From the NCBI GenBank assembly GCA_945878065.1, contig CAMDXA010000009.1, positions 7,405-71,404 of the forward strand: a stretch of DNA of 64,000 nucleotides, read 5' to 3'. Positions 42,491 through 53,913 of this stretch are shown here, in pieces. Made by a program: the position numbers and the translations under genes. Below the pieces are notes generated by a model, which was not told where the DNA came from, did no database searches, and saw only the letters and a program-made list of their open reading frames with translations. Numbering within the stretch: position 1 is the first letter of the stretch; every line of letters starts with the position of its first letter. Source of the stretch: Bordetella parapertussis (lineage in GTDB: Bacteria > Pseudomonadota > Gammaproteobacteria > Burkholderiales > Burkholderiaceae_C).

Positions 42491-43600
42491 ATGCAAACCA
42501 TGAATGAACAGCCAACGAGTTTACCGACTGAGCTGCACCGCTTATTGCAAGCGCGTTTGCGGGCTGAAGACGGTTGGTTGCCATTCGACCGTTTCATGGC
42601 CTTGGCCTTGTACGCACCGGGCGCGGGTTATTACAGCGTGCGCAGCCAGCCGATTGGCCGCATGCCCTCGGGCGGCAGCGATTTCGTGACAGCACCGCTG
42701 GTGTCGCCATACTTTGGGCAGGCTTTGGCCCGCAGCGTGCATGAAGCTTTGCAGCACACCGGTACACAAGAAGTGCTGGAGTTTGGCGCGGGCGACGGCA
42801 CACTGGCCAAGCAATTACTACAAGCCTTGGGCGACCAGGTGCAGCGCTATTGCATCGTTGAGGTGTCGGCCCATTTGCGCGAACAACAAGCAACTTGCTT
42901 GCAAGACTTTGCGCATAAAGTGCAATGGCTGAATGCGCTGCCCGACACCATTCGTGCGGTGGTGGTGGGCAACGAGGTATTGGATGCGATGCCGGTCAAA
43001 TTGCTGCACAGAGTGAACACGGGTTGGCATGAACGCGGCGTGACCTGGGATGCAGTGGCTGCGGCATATGTGTGGCAAGACCAACCCACCGATTTGCGGC
43101 CACCCTTTGAGGTAGAAGGCCAGCACGATTACCTGTGTGAAATCCATTTGCAGGCGCAGGCGTTTATGAACAGCCTTGCCCAACGTTTGCAGCAGGGCGC
43201 GGCGTTCTTCGTCGATTACGGTTTTCCGGCGCATGAGTACTATCACCCGCAACGCCACATGGGCACGCTGATGTGCCACATGGACCATCAAAGCGACGCT
43301 GATCCTTTGAGCCACATCGGCCGCAAGGACATCACCGCGCATGTGGACTTCACCGCCATGGCTTTGACCGCGCAACAGGCGGGCTTGCATTGCTTGGGCT
43401 ACACCAGCCAAGCGCATTTCCTGATCAACAGCGGCTTGCTGACCTTGTTGGAGAATGCCTCCCCACTAGAACGACAGCAGGCGCAAATGCTGATACAAGA
43501 CCATGAAATGGGCGAGTTGTTCAAAGTGCTCGCGCTTGGTGCTAATGCAGCTTGGGAGCCAATGGGTTTTGTGCAAGGCGACAGGTCGCACCGTTTGTAA
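42491..43600 (+). CDS. SAM-dependent methyltransferase, MidA/NDUFAF7 (DUF185) family
   Basis: A 369-residue protein of the DUF185/MidA family. The SAM motif is LEFGAGDGTLAKQLLQ. GNEVLDAMPVKLLH and the late FVDYGFPAHEYYHPQRHMGT are family-specific. The eukaryotic relative NDUFAF7 methylates an arginine of a complex I subunit during assembly; the bacterial target is not established. Starts at 42491 and 42500 are both possible. It is divergent from the FolM-like gene with almost no gap, so its promoter must lie within that gene or the message is nearly leaderless. A DUF2905 gene follows eight bases after its stop. Confidence 0.9.
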   Translation: MQTMNEQPTSLPTELHRLLQARLRAEDGWLPFDRFMALALYAPGAGYYSVRSQPIGRMPSGGSDFVTAPLVSPYFGQALARSVHEALQHTGTQEVLEFGAGDGTLAKQLLQALGDQVQRYCIVEVSAHLREQQATCLQDFAHKVQWLNALPDTIRAVVVGNEVLDAMPVKLLHRVNTGWHERGVTWDAVAAAYVWQDQPTDLRPPFEVEGQHDYLCEIHLQAQAFMNSLAQRLQQGAAFFVDYGFPAHEYYHPQRHMGTLMCHMDHQSDADPLSHIGRKDITAHVDFTAMALTAQQAGLHCLGYTSQAHFLINSGLLTLLENASPLERQQAQMLIQDHEMGELFKVLALGANAAWEPMGFVQGDRSHRL

Positions 43601-43608
43601 GGCATCAC

Positions 43609-43803
43609 ATGTTTCGTTGGTTGCTGGTGGTTTTTTTGGCCTTGTTGCTGTTACAAGGCCTCTCGCCTTGGTTGAACAAGCTGGGCTTTGGTCGCTTGCC
43701 TGGCGATATGCGCTTTCGATTGTTTGGCCGGGAATTTTTTATTCCGCTCACCACCACCATTATTTTGAGCATGGTCTGCGCCTTGATCGCAAGGTTAATT
43801 TGA
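43609..43803 (+). CDS. DUF2905 family small membrane protein
   Basis: A 64-residue protein with two hydrophobic segments (about residues 3-16 and 42-62). They flank the conserved LGFGRLPGDMRFRLFGREFF, the DUF2905 signature. The function is unknown. ATG 43609 follows the methyltransferase stop by eight bases. A longer in-frame start at 43552 would overlap that gene and adds nothing to the family match. Confidence 0.9.
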   Translation: MFRWLLVVFLALLLLQGLSPWLNKLGFGRLPGDMRFRLFGREFFIPLTTTIILSMVCALIARLI

Positions 43804-43847
43804 CGGGGTTAATATGGGCAGTTGCGCAGCCCCAAAGTAGTTAAAAC

Positions 43848-45089
43848 ATGTTGAACATGCCACGCCCTCGCCTGTTACCAGTAGCCCTGATGGCATTGCT
43901 GTTGGCAGTCGCCGCCGTATTTTGGTGGGGCGTTCCTGACCTGCTGTTCGGCCCTGCAGCCAAAGACGGCGCAGCGGGTCGTGAAGCCGCAGCGGGTAAA
44001 TCAGGGGACAAGCCCAAATACAGCGGTGGGCGCCCCGGCAACAAGGACATGGGCGACAGCACGGGCAAGCCGACACCGGTGAGCACCGATCTGGTCAAGC
44101 GAATGGACATGGTGCTCAATGTGCAAGCCTTGGGCACCATGACGGCCATGAACACAGCGATTGTGCGTTCGCAGGTGGATGGGGTGCTCAAGTCATTGCG
44201 CTTTACCGAGGGCCAACAGGTGCAAGCCGGCCAATTGCTGGCCGAGATTGATCCGCGTGCGTTTGAGGCGCAATTGAACCTGGCGTTGGGCCAATTGGCC
44301 CGAGACAATGCCCAGTTGTTGAATGCTCAACTGGATTTGCAACGCTACCAAGACCTGCTGAAAAAAGACGCTATTGCACGCCAACAAGTCGAAACCCAAG
44401 CGGCATTGGTGGCCCAATTGCAAGGCACGGTGCAAGCCGATCAGGCGAATGTAGACGCTGCCAGACTGCAACTTTCCTACACCCGCGTGACCGCGCCCAT
44501 CAGCGGACGTTTGGGCTTGAAGCAAGCCGAGTTGGGCAGTCTGGTGCGCGCTGGCGACGCCAACGGCTTGGTCACCATCACCCAAACACAGCCCATGGCC
44601 GTGGTGTTTGCCGTGCCGGAAATGCATGTGCCGTTGATCATGCGCAAACTCAAATCGGGACAGGCCTTGCCGGTGCAGGCCTGGGACCGGGACCGCAAAC
44701 AACGGCTCGCCAGCGGACGGGTCAACACCACGGACAACGCCATTGATGTGGCCACTGGCACCCTCAAGCTCAAGGCCTCGCTTGACAACCGCGACGGCCA
44801 GTTGTTCCCCAACCAATTTGCGCAAATTGAATTGCAATTGGACACCTTGAAAAACACCTTGGTGGTTCCTTCTGCTTCGGTACAGCGCGGCGCGCAAGGC
44901 AGCATGGTGTTGGTGGTACAGGCTGATAACACCGTGAATGCGGTACCTGTGCAATTGTTGTCGGCACAAGACGATTGGCAAGCGGTCCAATCCGACGCCT
45001 TGAAAGAAGGCGACAGTGTGGTCACCGATGGCGCTGACCGCTTGCGCTCAGGCAGCAAAGTCGAGGTGGTGAAAGCCGCCAAGCCATGA
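43848..45089 (+). CDS. mdtA: RND efflux periplasmic adaptor, MdtA-like
   Basis: A 413-residue membrane fusion protein. One N-terminal hydrophobic helix (about residues 10-27) anchors it. The lipoyl/barrel-sandwich halves are [20 protein letters not shown] and [21 protein letters not shown] long helical hairpin rich in Gln/Ala lies between them (about residues 140-210). The beta-barrel and membrane-proximal domains follow. It links the inner-membrane RND pumps to the outer-membrane channel. The stop overlaps mdtB by ATGA (45086-45089). No strong ribosome binding site is seen before ATG 43848, and the in-frame ATG at 43857 is an alternative. Confidence 0.94.
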   Translation: MLNMPRPRLLPVALMALLLAVAAVFWWGVPDLLFGPAAKDGAAGREAAAGKSGDKPKYSGGRPGNKDMGDSTGKPTPVSTDLVKRMDMVLNVQALGTMTAMNTAIVRSQVDGVLKSLRFTEGQQVQAGQLLAEIDPRAFEAQLNLALGQLARDNAQLLNAQLDLQRYQDLLKKDAIARQQVETQAALVAQLQGTVQADQANVDAARLQLSYTRVTAPISGRLGLKQAELGSLVRAGDANGLVTITQTQPMAVVFAVPEMHVPLIMRKLKSGQALPVQAWDRDRKQRLASGRVNTTDNAIDVATGTLKLKASLDNRDGQLFPNQFAQIELQLDTLKNTLVVPSASVQRGAQGSMVLVVQADNTVNAVPVQLLSAQDDWQAVQSDALKEGDSVVTDGADRLRSGSKVEVVKAAKP

Positions 45090-48000
45090 ATCTCTCGGCG
45101 TTGTTCATTCGACGCCCGGTAGCCACATCGTTGCTGATGCTGGCGTTGTTGCTGTCGGGGGCACTGGCCTATCGGTTTTTGCCCGTGGCTTCTCTGCCGC
45201 AGGTGGATTACCCGACGATTCAAGTCAGCACTTTGTATCCGGGCGCCAGCCCGAATGTGATGACCGCGTCAGTCACCGCGCCGCTCGAGCGTCAGTTTGG
45301 ACAAATGCCCGGACTGGCCTTGATGACCTCGGTGAGTTCCGGTGGCGCATCCGTCATCACGCTGCGTTTCTCACTCAAGTTGCCGATCGATATCGCAGAG
45401 CAGCAAGTGCAAGCCGCGGTCAATGCCAGCGCCAATTTTTTGCCGGCCGATTTGCCCATGCCGCCAAGCTACAGCAAAGTCAATCCGGCGGATGCGCCGA
45501 TCATGACCTTGGCGGTCAGCGCCGCAGACATGCCTTTGACACAAATCCATGACCTGGTAGAAAACCGTTTGGCCATGCGCTTGTCACAAGTCAATGGTGT
45601 GGGCTTGGTGGGGATTGCCGGTGGCCAACGGCCAGCTGTGCGGGTGCAAGTCAATCCACAGGCATTGGCGGCCGCGGGCATGTCTTTGGAAGATGTTCGC
45701 AATGCCATCAACCTCAACAACGTGAACATGGCCAAAGGCAGTCTGGACGGCGCTGCACGCGCATCGAGCTTAGATGCGAATGACCAATTGCGTTCACCCA
45801 CAGAATATGCACAGTTGGTGTTGGCCTATGTCAGAGGCAGTCCTTTGCGCTTGGGTGATGTCGCCGATGTGGTGGAGGCGGCGCAAAACAACCAGCTTGC
45901 TGCCTGGGCCGACCGCACGCCGGCCATCATCGTCAACATTCAACGCCAACCCGGCGCCAATGTGATGGATACGGTGGAGCGCATTCAACAGCAATTGCCC
46001 GCATTGCGCGACGCCATGCCGCCGGGCGTGAATGTGCAGGTCCTGACCGATCGCACGGTCACCATCCGCGCGTCGGTGCGTGATGTGCAGTTCGAATTGC
46101 TGCTGTCGGTTGCGCTGGTGGTGATGGTCATATTTTTGTTCTTGCGAAATGTGGCGGCAACAGTCATTCCTGCGGTGGTGGTGCCTTTGTCTTTGGTGGG
46201 CACGTTTGGTGTCATGTACCTGGCTGGGTTTTCCATCAACAACCTGACCTTGATGGCATTGACCGTGGCCACGGGTTTTGTGGTGGACGACGCGATCGTC
46301 ATGATCGAGAACATCACCCGTTTTTTGCAAGACCGGAAAAATCCGATGTCGCCCCTGCAAGCCGCACTTGAAGGCGCCAAGCAAATGGGATTCACCATCA
46401 TTTCTTTGACCTTTTCTTTGGTGGCGGTGCTGATTCCCTTGCTGTTCATGGGCGATGTGGTGGGGCGCTTGTTCCATGAATTCGCCATCACCTTGGCGGT
46501 GGCTATTTTGATTTCTGCGGTGGTGTCGCTCACACTCACACCCATGATGTGCGCGTACGTGTTGCGGCCTGTGTCCGCGTCCTCCGTTCGTGGTGCAAAC
46601 ATGCACACAGCGCCAGCTTGGTTGTCCTGGTCTATTGAGCGTTATGCAACCGCATTGCGCACCGTGCTGGACCGGCCTTGGCAAACACTGGTCGTGTTTG
46701 TGTTGACGGTGCTGGCCACCGTGGCGGTGTATGTCGCCATGCCGAAAGGTTTTTTCCCCTTGCAAGACACAGGCGCGGTGCAAGTCATCACCGAGGCCAC
46801 CCAAGCCACTTCTTTTGCCGCCATGTCACAGCGACAGCAGGCGCTTGCAGACGTGTTGCTCAAAGACCCGGCGGTGCAAAGCCTGAGTTCATTCATCGGG
46901 GTTGACGGGCCCAACACCACGCTGAACACCGGACGCATGACCTTGAATCTGGTGCCCAAATCGCAACGCGATGCCCCGTTGCCAGAGATCTTGCGCAGAC
47001 TGTCGCTCGCCGCTGGGGCCATCAGTGGCATGCGTATGTATCTGCAACCCTTGCAAGACCTCACCCTGGATGACCGGGTGGCGCGAACCCAATACCGGTT
47101 TTTGCTGAGTGGCCCCGACAACGAAAAGCTGGGCCTGTGGTCGCAACGCTTGCTTGATCGCTTGCGTGAGCATCCTGCCTTGTCGGATGTCGCCAGTGAT
47201 TGGCAAGACCAAGGTTTGCAAGCCTATATCAGGATCGACCGAGACGCAGCCAGTCGCTTGGGCGTTTCTGTGGCGGCGGTTGACAACGCGCTCTACAACG
47301 CATTTGGTCAGCGACTGGTGTCCACCATCTTCACGCAAAGCAACCAGTACCGGGTGGTGCTGGAGGTGGATCCCGCGCACCGCATGGGCCCTTCGTCGCT
47401 GGCCCTTTTGAACGTGCCTTCGCTGAGCGGCGCACAGGTGCCACTCAGCAGTGTGGCCAGTATTGAGCAGCGCAACACTGTGCTGAGTCAGGTGCATGTC
47501 AACCAGTTTCCCGCAGTGACGGTGTCGTTTCAAATGGCCGAAGGGGTAGCGCTGGGTGAAGCGGTGGCTGCCATAGACCAAACCTGGCAACGCATGCGCG
47601 ATCAAGAGGATGTTCCCGCCAGCATTGAGTCGCGGTTTGAAGGCGCTGCGATGGCATTTCAAGCGTCATTGCGCCACAACCTGTGGTTGGTGTTGGCCGC
47701 AGTGGTGACCATGTACATCGTGCTGGGTGTGTTGTATGAAAGCTATGTGCATCCGGTCACGATTTTGTCTACCTTGCCATCGGCCACATTGGGCGCTTTG
47801 CTGGCCTTGTGGTTGGCACGCATGGACATCAGTTTGATCGCCGTCATCGGCATTATTTTGTTGATCGGTATCGTCAAGAAAAACGCCATCATGATGATTG
47901 ACTTTGCCTTGGACGCCGAGCGTCGCCAAGGTTTGAGTCCGCGTGAGGCCATCGAGCAGGCCTGCCTGTTGCGCTTTCGGCCGATCCTGATGACCACGTT

Positions 48001-48190
48001 GTGCGCTTTGTTGGGAGCTTTGCCGTTGATGCTGGGCAATGGCGTGGGCAGCGAGTTGCGGCAACCCTTAGGCGTGACGCTGGTGGGTGGTTTGATCGTC
48101 AGTCAGTGGTTGACCTTGTTCACCACACCGGTGATTTACCTGCTGCTTGAGCGCTGGAGCAAAGCGCGTCAGTGGTCGCCTCGCGTATGA
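45086..48190 (+). CDS. mdtB: RND efflux pump subunit, MdtB-like
   Basis: A 1034-residue RND transporter with twelve expected membrane helices and two large periplasmic loops. The opening [20 protein letters not shown] and the [16 protein letters not shown] segment of helix 4, with its proton-relay aspartates, are intact. [15 protein letters not shown] and [20 protein letters not shown] are further hallmarks. In E. coli MdtB and MdtC form a mixed trimer exporting bile salts, novobiocin and similar compounds. Here too mdtB is followed by a second RND gene with an ATGA overlap (48187-48190). Confidence 0.96.
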   Translation: MNLSALFIRRPVATSLLMLALLLSGALAYRFLPVASLPQVDYPTIQVSTLYPGASPNVMTASVTAPLERQFGQMPGLALMTSVSSGGASVITLRFSLKLPIDIAEQQVQAAVNASANFLPADLPMPPSYSKVNPADAPIMTLAVSAADMPLTQIHDLVENRLAMRLSQVNGVGLVGIAGGQRPAVRVQVNPQALAAAGMSLEDVRNAINLNNVNMAKGSLDGAARASSLDANDQLRSPTEYAQLVLAYVRGSPLRLGDVADVVEAAQNNQLAAWADRTPAIIVNIQRQPGANVMDTVERIQQQLPALRDAMPPGVNVQVLTDRTVTIRASVRDVQFELLLSVALVVMVIFLFLRNVAATVIPAVVVPLSLVGTFGVMYLAGFSINNLTLMALTVATGFVVDDAIVMIENITRFLQDRKNPMSPLQAALEGAKQMGFTIISLTFSLVAVLIPLLFMGDVVGRLFHEFAITLAVAILISAVVSLTLTPMMCAYVLRPVSASSVRGANMHTAPAWLSWSIERYATALRTVLDRPWQTLVVFVLTVLATVAVYVAMPKGFFPLQDTGAVQVITEATQATSFAAMSQRQQALADVLLKDPAVQSLSSFIGVDGPNTTLNTGRMTLNLVPKSQRDAPLPEILRRLSLAAGAISGMRMYLQPLQDLTLDDRVARTQYRFLLSGPDNEKLGLWSQRLLDRLREHPALSDVASDWQDQGLQAYIRIDRDAASRLGVSVAAVDNALYNAFGQRLVSTIFTQSNQYRVVLEVDPAHRMGPSSLALLNVPSLSGAQVPLSSVASIEQRNTVLSQVHVNQFPAVTVSFQMAEGVALGEAVAAIDQTWQRMRDQEDVPASIESRFEGAAMAFQASLRHNLWLVLAAVVTMYIVLGVLYESYVHPVTILSTLPSATLGALLALWLARMDISLIAVIGIILLIGIVKKNAIMMIDFALDAERRQGLSPREAIEQACLLRFRPILMTTLCALLGALPLMLGNGVGSELRQPLGVTLVGGLIVSQWLTLFTTPVIYLLLERWSKARQWSPRV

Positions 48191-51100
48191 ATGTGTCGGC
48201 TGTTTTCATTGCCCGGCCGGTAGCCACTACCTTGCTCAGTTTGGGTGTGGCGATTGCTGGCGTCTTGTCTTATGCCCTCTTGCCGGTGGCCCCTTTGCCG
48301 CAGGTCGACTACCCGGCCATTTCAGTTCAAGCAAGTTTGCCCGGAGCCAGTCTAGAGACCATGGCCGCGACTGTCGCCACACCATTGGAGCGCGCATTGG
48401 GCAGCATTGCTGGCGTCAATGAGATGACTTCAACCTCGTCGCAAGGCAGCACACGCATCAGTTTGCAATTCGATTTGGAGCGCGACATCAATGGTGCGGC
48501 ACGCGATGTGCAAGCTGCCATTAATTTGGCGCAAACCCTGTTGCCAAGCGGCATGCCAAGCCGACCCACCTACCGCAAAGTCAATCCTGCAGAAAGCCCG
48601 ATGTTGATCATCGCGCTGACCGCTACCCAGTTTTCACGCGCAGACATGGTGGATGTGGCGTCAACGGTGTTGGTGCAACGTTTATCCCGGGTCGACGGTG
48701 TGGGTCAGGTCACCATTGGCGGTGGCGCTTTGCCTGCAGTGCGTGTGGCGGTGCAACCCGATCGCTTGTCTGCGTATGGTTTGTCCTTGGAGGATGTGCG
48801 CCAGACCTTGGTCGCGGGCAACGCCCATCGACCCAAAGGCATGGTGGAAGACGAGCACCAAGCATGGCAAATCGAGGCCAACGACCAAGCCTATACCCCT
48901 GCGGATTTCGCAGGCATGGTCATCCGCCATCAGAACAACCGCAGCGTGCGGGTGCAGGACGTGGCGCAAGTCAGTGAGGCCATGCAAGATGTCCGCACCG
49001 ATGGGATTTCCCAAGGCAAGCCAGCGGTGTTGCTGGTGCTGTTTCAGCAACCGGGTGCCAACGTGATCCAAGCGGTCGATGCCGTTCGCCGATTGTTGCC
49101 TGTATTGCAAAAAGAAGTGCCCACCGGCATGGCCATGGAAGTGGTGTCAGACCGTACGCCGACGATTCGCGGTTCATTGGCAGAAATTCAAAAATCGCTG
49201 GCCATTTCAATGGGCTTGGTGATTTTGGTGGTCGCACTTTTCTTAAAGCGTTGGCGCACTGCGCTGATTCCTGCCGTGGCTGTGCCGTTGTCTTTGGCCG
49301 GTACATGTGCCGTGATGTATTTGCTCAATTTCAGTTTGAACAATTTGAGTCTGATGGCGCTGACGATTGCCACCGGGTTTGTGGTGGATGACGCGATCGT
49401 GGTGCTTGAGCACATCACCCGCTTGCGTGAGCGCGGCGTGCCGCTGCGCCAGGCGGTGTTGCAAGGCAGTCGCGATATCGGCTTCACGGTGGTGGCCATC
49501 AGCGTGTCGTTGGTCGCGGTGTTCATTCCGATTTTGTTCATGGGGGGTGTGCTCGGTCGCTTGTTCCACGAGTTTGCGGTGGTGATGACAGCGGCCATTT
49601 TGATGTCGCTCGTGGTGTCTTTGACCACCACCCCGATGATGTGCGCGCAGTTGTTGCCAGCCACTCCTTTGCCGGTTAAGCCGCGACGACGGCAGTACGT
49701 TCTGCGGCTCTACCGGCGCAGTCTGGCGTGGACCTTGCGGCATCAGTGGGTGATGTGGTTGGTGTTATTGGCCACGGTGTTGCTCAATGTCAGTTTGTAC
49801 AGCGCCATTCCCAAAGGTTTTTTTCCACAACAAGACACAGGCCGCATCAATGGCTACATACGGGCTGACCAGAGTTCGTCGTTTCAAGCCATGCAGCAAC
49901 GCCTGCACAGCATGTTGGCAATTGTTCAAGCCGACCCGGCGGTGTTGAACGTGACGGGCTTTACTGGCAACAGCCAGCGCAACGCGGCGCAAATGTTCAT
50001 GACCTTGAAACCGCGCCATGAGCGTGATGCAAGCGCCGATCAAGTGGTCAAACGCTTGCGTGCCAAACTGTCCAAAGAGCCGGGTGCCAGGCTGTTCATG
50101 ACGCCGGTGCAAGATTTGCGCATAGGGGCCAGAGCCGGCGGTTCGCAATTTGAATACACCATCAAAGCCGATGAATTGGCGCAACTGCGCGAGTGGGAGC
50201 CCAAGATCAGACGCGCCATGGCCAAGCTCCAAGAACTTGAAGACATCAACAATGACTATGAAGACCGTGGCTTGCAAACGTCTATCGTGGTTGACCGTGA
50301 TGCCATGGCCCGTTTCGGTTTGACCATGCGCGATATAGATGCCACCTTGGCCAATGCGTTTTCACAGCGACAAGTCAGCACCATTTACAACCCACTCAAC
50401 CAATACCGGGTAGTGCTTGAATTGGGTGCTACGTATTTACAAAACCCGGCCTCGCTGGATAACTTGAATGTCATCAACAACCAAGGGCAGGCCGTTCCTT
50501 TGCGTGCATTTGCGCAAGTGGTGATGACGGGTGCGGCTTTGTCTGTGTCCCACGATGCCGGTGTGCCTTCCGACACCTTCAGTTTCAGTCTGGCCCCGGG
50601 TGTGAGTTTGTCGCAAGCCACTGAGGCCATCCATGACACCGTGGCGCAATTGCAGTTGCCGGTGTCCGTGCGTGGCGGGTTTGCCGGAACAGCCAATGCG
50701 TTTGAAAAATCGCTCAAAACACAACCGCTTTTGTTATTGGCAGCTTTGATCACCGTGTATTTGGTGCTGGGTGTGTTGTATGAAAGCCTGCTGCATCCCT
50801 TGACCATTTTGTCAAGCCTGCCATCGGCCGGAGTGGGCGCTTTGCTGACACTGATGTGGTTTGACAAGGAGTTCAGCGTCATTGCGATGATCGGTGTCAT
50901 TTTGTTGATTGGCATTGTCAAGAAAAATGCCATTTTGATGATCGATGTGGCCTTGCAAACCCAGCGCATGGGACGCACCGCCGCACAGTCGATTTTTCTG
51001 TCGGCACAATCTCGCTTGCGCCCGATACTGATGACCACAGTCGCTGCCATGTTGGGTGCGATACCGCTGGCACTGGCCTACGGGGTGGGTGCAGAAATGC

Positions 51101-51276
51101 GTCAACCCTTGGGTTTGTCGGTGCTCGGCGGATTGTTGCTGAGTCAGTTGCTCACGCTCTACACCACACCGATTGTGTTTGTCGGGCTGGAGACCGCCAG
51201 GGCTTGGGTACTGGGGCAGCGCCAGCCCCACAGCCACAGGCACAATTCCCCTTCCGTGAATGGAACCCTTGCATGA
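48187..51276 (+). CDS. mdtC: RND efflux pump subunit, MdtC-like
   Basis: A 1029-residue RND transporter, paralogous to the preceding pump. The proton-relay segment is [40 protein letters not shown] and [20 protein letters not shown] match the family. ATG 48187 overlaps the mdtB stop; the in-frame GTG at 48172 lies within mdtB. The C-terminal tail after the last helix is short and His/Arg rich (RQPHSHRHN). The gene ends in an ATGA overlap with the outer-membrane factor. Confidence 0.96.
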   Translation: MNVSAVFIARPVATTLLSLGVAIAGVLSYALLPVAPLPQVDYPAISVQASLPGASLETMAATVATPLERALGSIAGVNEMTSTSSQGSTRISLQFDLERDINGAARDVQAAINLAQTLLPSGMPSRPTYRKVNPAESPMLIIALTATQFSRADMVDVASTVLVQRLSRVDGVGQVTIGGGALPAVRVAVQPDRLSAYGLSLEDVRQTLVAGNAHRPKGMVEDEHQAWQIEANDQAYTPADFAGMVIRHQNNRSVRVQDVAQVSEAMQDVRTDGISQGKPAVLLVLFQQPGANVIQAVDAVRRLLPVLQKEVPTGMAMEVVSDRTPTIRGSLAEIQKSLAISMGLVILVVALFLKRWRTALIPAVAVPLSLAGTCAVMYLLNFSLNNLSLMALTIATGFVVDDAIVVLEHITRLRERGVPLRQAVLQGSRDIGFTVVAISVSLVAVFIPILFMGGVLGRLFHEFAVVMTAAILMSLVVSLTTTPMMCAQLLPATPLPVKPRRRQYVLRLYRRSLAWTLRHQWVMWLVLLATVLLNVSLYSAIPKGFFPQQDTGRINGYIRADQSSSFQAMQQRLHSMLAIVQADPAVLNVTGFTGNSQRNAAQMFMTLKPRHERDASADQVVKRLRAKLSKEPGARLFMTPVQDLRIGARAGGSQFEYTIKADELAQLREWEPKIRRAMAKLQELEDINNDYEDRGLQTSIVVDRDAMARFGLTMRDIDATLANAFSQRQVSTIYNPLNQYRVVLELGATYLQNPASLDNLNVINNQGQAVPLRAFAQVVMTGAALSVSHDAGVPSDTFSFSLAPGVSLSQATEAIHDTVAQLQLPVSVRGGFAGTANAFEKSLKTQPLLLLAALITVYLVLGVLYESLLHPLTILSSLPSAGVGALLTLMWFDKEFSVIAMIGVILLIGIVKKNAILMIDVALQTQRMGRTAAQSIFLSAQSRLRPILMTTVAAMLGAIPLALAYGVGAEMRQPLGLSVLGGLLLSQLLTLYTTPIVFVGLETARAWVLGQRQPHSHRHNSPSVNGTLA

Positions 51277-52664
51277 ACCGCTGGACCCGTTGTTTGTTGG
51301 TTGGAGGCATGACCTTGTGGCTGGGAGGTTGCAGTGGGTGGTTCAAGCCCGCCAAATTACCCCCTGCACCGGCCATGCCAGAAATGCAGCAGACCGGGGC
51401 GCCGCTGGTCAGCATTGACCCGGATTGGTGGACGCTGTTCAACGACCCGGTGCTCAACCAATTGCAAGCGCAATTGGCCTCGGGCAATTTGAATATGCAG
51501 TTATTGGCGGCCCGCGTGCGACAGGCGCAGGCCACGCTGGCGTCGGCGCAAAGCAGTGTGTTGCCAACCGCATCCCTTGCTACCGGTGTCAGCCGCGGGC
51601 AATCGGCAGGCGGCAATCCGGCCAATACGGTCAGTTTGACCGCACCGCTCAGCTGGGAGCTGGATGTATGGGGCAGACTGGACGCGACGGCAACGGCTGC
51701 CAAAGCCGGTTTACAAGCCAGCCGCGAGGACTTGGCGTTGGCGCGTTTGTCGGCGCAAGCCAGTCTGGTGCAAACCTATGTGGCGATACGTACAGCCGAG
51801 CAACAAACCCAGGTGTTGACGCAGGCGCAAACTGCGTATGAACGTGCCTTGCAATTGACCCAATACAGGTACGACGCCGGTGTCGTGTCCGCCGCCGATG
51901 TGGCGCAAGCGCAGCTGCAAGTCAGCAGTACGCAAGCGCAGTTGATAGAGGTGAACAGCAGCCGTACCCAATTGCTGCATGCGTTAGATGTGTTGCTGGG
52001 GCAAGCCCCCGGGCAGTTGCAGTTGACGCCATCTGCTGCATTGCCGGTGGTGCCTGCCTTGCCCGATGTGGTGCCGGCGGCATTGCTGCAGCGCCGCCCG
52101 GATGTGCGTGCTGCACAGCAGCGCGTGTTGTCAGCGCAAGCCAACGCCGGCGCGGCACAAGCCGCCTTCTTTCCCAACCTGAGCTTCACGGCCACGGCAG
52201 GCTACAGCAACAACAGCTTGGGAAATTTATTCAGCGCTTCCAATTTGTTGTGGTCGATGGGGCCGAGCATGGCCTTGAGCCTGCTTGACGGCGGCAAACG
52301 CAAAGCTGCTGAGGCCGATGCATTGGCCGCACTGGATGCTGCCGGTATTGCCTACAAGCAAACCGTGTTGCAAGGTTTACAAGAAGTGCAGGACAACTTG
52401 GTGGCTGCTTATCAGTTGCAATTGCAAACCCAGGCGCAAGCGCAGGCGCTGCAAGCGGCGCAGCGCAATCTGTCCATCAGCGAAGCGCAATATGCTGCTG
52501 GCACCGTCAGCTATTTGAATGTGGTCACCGCACAAACCGCAGCCTTGTCCGCCGAACGCAGTGTGTTGGATATACAAAGCCGCCGGGTGCTGGCGGTCAC
52601 GCAGTTGATGAAAAATTTGGCGGGGCGCTTGTCAACAAGCTTTGTTGCAGGGCGCGAAAATTAA
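51273..52664 (+). CDS. Outer-membrane efflux lipoprotein, OprM/NodT family
   Basis: A 463-residue TolC-superfamily channel. The lipoprotein signal ends GMTLWLGGC, giving a lipid-modified Cys at residue 20. Two repeats of the outer-membrane-factor domain follow, with typical Ala/Gln-rich helices (LAARVRQAQATLASAQSSVL, then LLQRRPDVRAAQQRVLSAQ). SLLDGGKRKAAEADALAALD is the second-repeat signature. It supplies the outer-membrane exit for the MdtABC-like pump, and its start overlaps mdtC by ATGA. E. coli mdtABC lacks a linked channel gene; here the tripartite system is complete. It converges on cca with only ten bases between stops. Confidence 0.94.
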   Translation: MNRWTRCLLVGGMTLWLGGCSGWFKPAKLPPAPAMPEMQQTGAPLVSIDPDWWTLFNDPVLNQLQAQLASGNLNMQLLAARVRQAQATLASAQSSVLPTASLATGVSRGQSAGGNPANTVSLTAPLSWELDVWGRLDATATAAKAGLQASREDLALARLSAQASLVQTYVAIRTAEQQTQVLTQAQTAYERALQLTQYRYDAGVVSAADVAQAQLQVSSTQAQLIEVNSSRTQLLHALDVLLGQAPGQLQLTPSAALPVVPALPDVVPAALLQRRPDVRAAQQRVLSAQANAGAAQAAFFPNLSFTATAGYSNNSLGNLFSASNLLWSMGPSMALSLLDGGKRKAAEADALAALDAAGIAYKQTVLQGLQEVQDNLVAAYQLQLQTQAQAQALQAAQRNLSISEAQYAAGTVSYLNVVTAQTAALSAERSVLDIQSRRVLAVTQLMKNLAGRLSTSFVAGREN

Positions 52665-52674
52665 GCGGCGCGTT

Positions 52675-53910
52675 TCAAGTCTGGACGCCAGACAAAGCAA
52701 GGGCAATGGCTTTGACACGGGCTTGCTCGATGCGTTGCCCCACTTCCATGCCGCTCAGTCCTTGTTGCATGGCCAAGGCAGACATGTTGGCGGTGTCCAC
52801 AGCCAGCGCAGCGTCCAGCATGTTCTGCAGATGTGCGGACTGAGGGTAGTCGCGCTGCTGCAACCCTAGGCGACCACGCGCATCGCACTCGCAGGCTTGC
52901 AGCGCCAGCGCAAAACGTTCGGGTCGGCGCAGCGCATCGCACCTTGTCAAAAGTCGCAAGACAGCTTCTGCCCCCAGCGACTGCGACGCGTGTATGTGGC
53001 CATGTTCGCGTGCCACCACTTCGGCCAATTCACGACATGGCACCGGTACACGCAGTCGCTCGCAAAGCTTTCGAAGCAGTGTCACGCTGCGTTGTTCGTG
53101 GCCGATGTGGCGCGGCAGCAGTTCTTTGGCCGTGGTGCCTTTTCCCAGGTCATGGCACAAGGCAGCAAAACGCACTTCCAGCGGCGCATGCACGCGGGCA
53201 GTCTCATCCAGCACCATCTCCAGGTGCACACCGGTGTCAATTTCCGGGTGGTGCTCGGGCGGTTGCGGCACGCCATACAAACGATCGACTTCGGGGAGCA
53301 AAATTTTCAACGCGCCGCAATCGCGCAACACCTGCAACATGCGCGAAGGTTTTGCGGACATCAGTCCTTTGGACAACTCCTGCCAAACGCGTTCGCTGAC
53401 CAATGCATCCACTTCACCGGCGAGCACCATGTCTTGCATCAGCGCCAAGGTTTGCTCAGCCACTTTGAAATCGGGAAAGCGCGCTGCAAAACGCGCCACC
53501 CGCAGTATGCGCACCGGGTCTTCTCGAAACGCCTCCGTCACGTGCCGCAACACTTTGTGTTGCAAGTCATGTTGACCGCCATACGGATCGATCAGTGTGC
53601 CGTCATCGGCTTGCGCGATGGCGTTGATGCTCAGGTCGCGCCGCGCCAAGTCTTCTTCTAATGTGACCTCGGGGGAAGCGTGCACCACAAAGCCTTTGTA
53701 GCCGGGCGCGGTTTTGCGCTCGGTACGCGCCAATGCATATTCCTCGTGGGTCTGCGGGTGCAGAAACACCGGAAAATCTTTGCCCACTGGTCTGAACCCC
53801 TGCGCGGCCATGGCCTCCGGTGTGCTGCCCACCACCACCCAATCGCGGTCGGCGCCGGTGATGCCCAGCAGGCCATCTCGAACGGCGCCACCAACGAGAT
53901 AGGTCTTCAA
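52675..53910 (-). CDS. cca: Multifunctional CCA tRNA nucleotidyltransferase with HD domain
   Basis: A 411-residue class II CCA-adding enzyme, which builds and repairs the tRNA 3' end. The nucleotidyltransferase head is YLVGGAVRDGLLGI with the catalytic DRDWVVVG aspartates. EDLARRDLSINAIA and the RILRVARFAARF block follow. The C-terminal HD phosphohydrolase domain (HLEMVLDETARVHAPLEVRF, then AALCHDLGKG) makes it the long multifunctional form, like E. coli Cca. The start is TTG at 53910: it aligns exactly with the usual MKxYLVGGAVRD opening and no ATG fits. The start lies three bases after the stop of the upstream NDUFA9-like gene. Confidence 0.95.
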   Translation of the reverse strand: MKTYLVGGAVRDGLLGITGADRDWVVVGSTPEAMAAQGFRPVGKDFPVFLHPQTHEEYALARTERKTAPGYKGFVVHASPEVTLEEDLARRDLSINAIAQADDGTLIDPYGGQHDLQHKVLRHVTEAFREDPVRILRVARFAARFPDFKVAEQTLALMQDMVLAGEVDALVSERVWQELSKGLMSAKPSRMLQVLRDCGALKILLPEVDRLYGVPQPPEHHPEIDTGVHLEMVLDETARVHAPLEVRFAALCHDLGKGTTAKELLPRHIGHEQRSVTLLRKLCERLRVPVPCRELAEVVAREHGHIHASQSLGAEAVLRLLTRCDALRRPERFALALQACECDARGRLGLQQRDYPQSAHLQNMLDAALAVDTANMSALAMQQGLSGMEVGQRIEQARVKAIALALSGVQT

Positions 53911-53913
53911 GCG

